Positions 21,754 to 23,032 of a DNA stretch of 23,032 bases are shown here, one piece after another. A program made the translations under genes and the position numbers. The stretch is taken from contig JAISKU010000022.1 in assembly GCA_031261245.1 (NCBI GenBank), positions 1 through 23,032 of the forward strand, given 5' to 3'. The notes under the pieces were generated by a model. That model was not told where the DNA came from, ran no database searches, and was given only the letters and a program-made list of their open reading frames with translations. Position 1 is the stretch's first letter. Every line of letters begins with the position of its first letter. This DNA is from Oscillospiraceae bacterium (lineage in GTDB: Bacteria > Bacillota > Clostridia > Oscillospirales > Oscillospiraceae).

Positions 21754-23032
21754 TTAAGCCGCGAGGCGCAGCGTCACGCAGAGGATTTTCGCCATCTGCG
21801 CCCGCGTCAGCGGCGTCTTGGGATTCAGCTTACCGCCGTCGCCGCCGACGACGCCGAGGTATACGAGCGCCGCCGACGGCACAGCCGCGTACTCCGACAC
21901 GTCGAGTGCGTCCGCAAAGCCGTCGAGCGTGGGCGCGAAGTCCTCCGGCAGCGTTATTTTAAGCAAATTCAGCGCGCGGTAAACAAAGGCGAACGCCTGC
22001 TCTCGCGTGAGCGTCGATAACGGGTCAAATTGCCCGTCGCCGACTCCCGTCGTGACGCCGCTCTCCTTCGCCCACGCGACGGCGGCGGCATAGTACGCGT
22101 CGGGCACGACGTCGGTGAACGCCTCTAAACTCACGGGCGCGGGTTGTCCCGCCGCGCGGTAGAGCATGAGAATGAAGTCACAGCGCTTAATCTCGCTCTC
22201 CGGGGCAAACAGCGCGTCCGTCACGCCGCCGACAATCCCGGCGGTGTACAGCTCGTCGATGAATTCCTTTGCCCAGTGGCCCGCCGTGTCCGCAAAGCCC
22301 TTCACGGTAACCTTTACTGTCGCCGTCTGCGTCCCGGCGGTCACGGTTATCTCGCCGGAGCGGTTCCCGAGCTCCGACGCGGTGAACACGCCGTCGGGCG
22401 TGATTGTCCCGATATCGCCGATTACGGCATACGCAAATGAGCCCGGCTGCGCCGTCACCGCCTTGCGGTAGTACGTCGCGACGGGCGCGAGGGTGAGCGA
22501 CGCGCCGGGTGCGAGGTTCACCTCTGTGAGCGCCTTGCCCGCGGCGCTGTACGCCGTCACGGAGGTCGGGTTCGTCAGCACCGTCACCTCGCCCGTGCCG
22601 ACGGCTCCCGTCGAGGGCGAGTACAGCTCAATTTTGTCGATTCCCGCCGTGTTTCCCGCCGTATACACGCTCCCCGAGACGCCGCCGAGCCCGTACGACG
22701 CGGCCTGAATGTCGCCCGGCGCGGCTACGGGCTTGTAGGCGAGATCCGTGGAGGCGTACGCGAGCTCAAACGACGAGCCCGCGAGCACAATATTCCCGTT
22801 GTTCGCCAGCGAGAGGTTGCGCGGAACTCCGTCGGAGAGGTTGTCCGTGACGAAAAGTATGTAGGTGGAGCATTTTCGCTGTGTTCCGTCCGACGGCCTG
22901 TTCACCACCGCAACCGCGCCCGTCCCGGGCAATCGCACGCTCATCGCGGAGGAGCCGCCGCCGTCGAGGTTGATCGCCGTGACGCAGCCCTGCGCTATCA
23001 GCTCGTCGGCGAGCTCAAACAGCGTCACGCCG
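21754..23032 (-). CDS. Phosphodiester glycosidase (NAGPA-like) protein with three SLH domains, 5' end cut off
   Basis: C-terminal 425 or so residues of a larger surface protein; the frame runs off the window and the N-terminus with signal peptide is missing. Counting from Met/Val at 23028, the start holds the end of a phosphodiester glycosidase (NAGPA-like) domain with GCVTAINLDGGGSSAM (14-29). A beta-rich linker region with Ig-like character (about 75-243) follows, then three SLH repeats: FADTAGHWAKEFI (about 245-293), FTDVVPDAYYAAAV (about 305-357) and FADALDVSEYAAV (about 372-422). SLH repeats bind pyruvylated wall polymer, so the enzyme would sit at the cell surface and may act on wall or capsule phosphodiester sugars. 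It lies 32 bases upstream of the MBOAT gene and may be co-transcribed. Confidence 0.9.
   Translation of the reverse strand, partial: GVTLFELADELIAQGCVTAINLDGGGSSAMSVRLPGTGAVAVVNRPSDGTQRKCSTYILFVTDNLSDGVPRNLSLANNGNIVLAGSSFELAYASTDLAYKPVAAPGDIQAASYGLGGVSGSVYTAGNTAGIDKIELYSPSTGAVGTGEVTVLTNPTSVTAYSAAGKALTEVNLAPGASLTLAPVATYYRKAVTAQPGSFAYAVIGDIGTITPDGVFTASELGNRSGEITVTAGTQTATVKVTVKGFADTAGHWAKEFIDELYTAGIVGGVTDALFAPESEIKRCDFILMLYRAAGQPAPVSLEAFTDVVPDAYYAAAVAWAKESGVTTGVGDGQFDPLSTLTREQAFAFVYRALNLLKITLPEDFAPTLDGFADALDVSEYAAVPSAALVYLGVVGGDGGKLNPKTPLTRAQMAKILCVTLRLAA

Noticed and set aside
1..23032. CRISPR array, insertion sequence, prophage, tRNA or rRNA gene
   Set aside because: On reading through I saw no regularly spaced repeats, transposase or phage motifs, or recognisable tRNA/rRNA sequences. 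A tRNA and covariance-model scan would settle the RNA genes.

Overview
The window looks like a piece of chromosome from a high-G+C, spore-forming member of the Clostridia, probably an Oscillospirales-type bacterium. This is inferred from the mix of genes: a spoVAC sporulation gene, the Firmicutes holB-ricT (yaaT) pair, three-repeat SLH domains on exported proteins, a TagO/WecA-type wall glycolipid transferase, and several small proteins of a kind I associate with this group. Sampled coding lines run at about 57-68% G+C. I see no rRNA, tRNA, CRISPR array, insertion sequence or phage gene.

Positions 1-4188 lie on the + strand. They hold the tail of an unknown gene, a short DNA polymerase III delta-prime (holB) starting at TTG, ricT with its own promoter, an OmpR-type response regulator whose receiver has lost its phospho-acceptor Asp, and an XpaC-family membrane protein. 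Positions 4190-6235 are on the - strand: spoVAC preceded by an SLH-anchored HtrA-like serine protease. The xpaC and spoVAC stop codons are one base apart. The only hairpin that could end either transcript lies across the spoVAC ribosome binding site.

Positions 6527-11294 return to the + strand. A secreted transglutaminase-like protein with its own terminator is followed by a tight six-gene operon: a GspF/PilC platform protein, four small single-helix pilin-like proteins and a PilT-type ATPase. No PilB, PilM/N/O, secretin or prepilin peptidase is present in the window, so this may be a reduced pilus-like machine powered by a retraction-type ATPase.

From 11333 to the end everything is on the - strand. 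A low-G+C trigger-factor-like lipoprotein lies between two nearly identical terminators. Upstream of it is a translationally coupled trio of small unknown proteins. Next is a five-gene operon: aminotransferase, trpS, tagO, a membrane-anchored unknown, and a four-cysteine mini-protein. The last group is an SLH protein with a phosphodiester glycosidase domain (cut by the window edge), an MBOAT acyltransferase, a DHHW partner protein and the GTPase obg. TagO (starting a wall polymer), MBOAT/DHHW (acylating an exported glycan) and the SLH proteins (binding wall polymer) suggest a wall-polymer and S-layer theme in this half, but that link is inferred.
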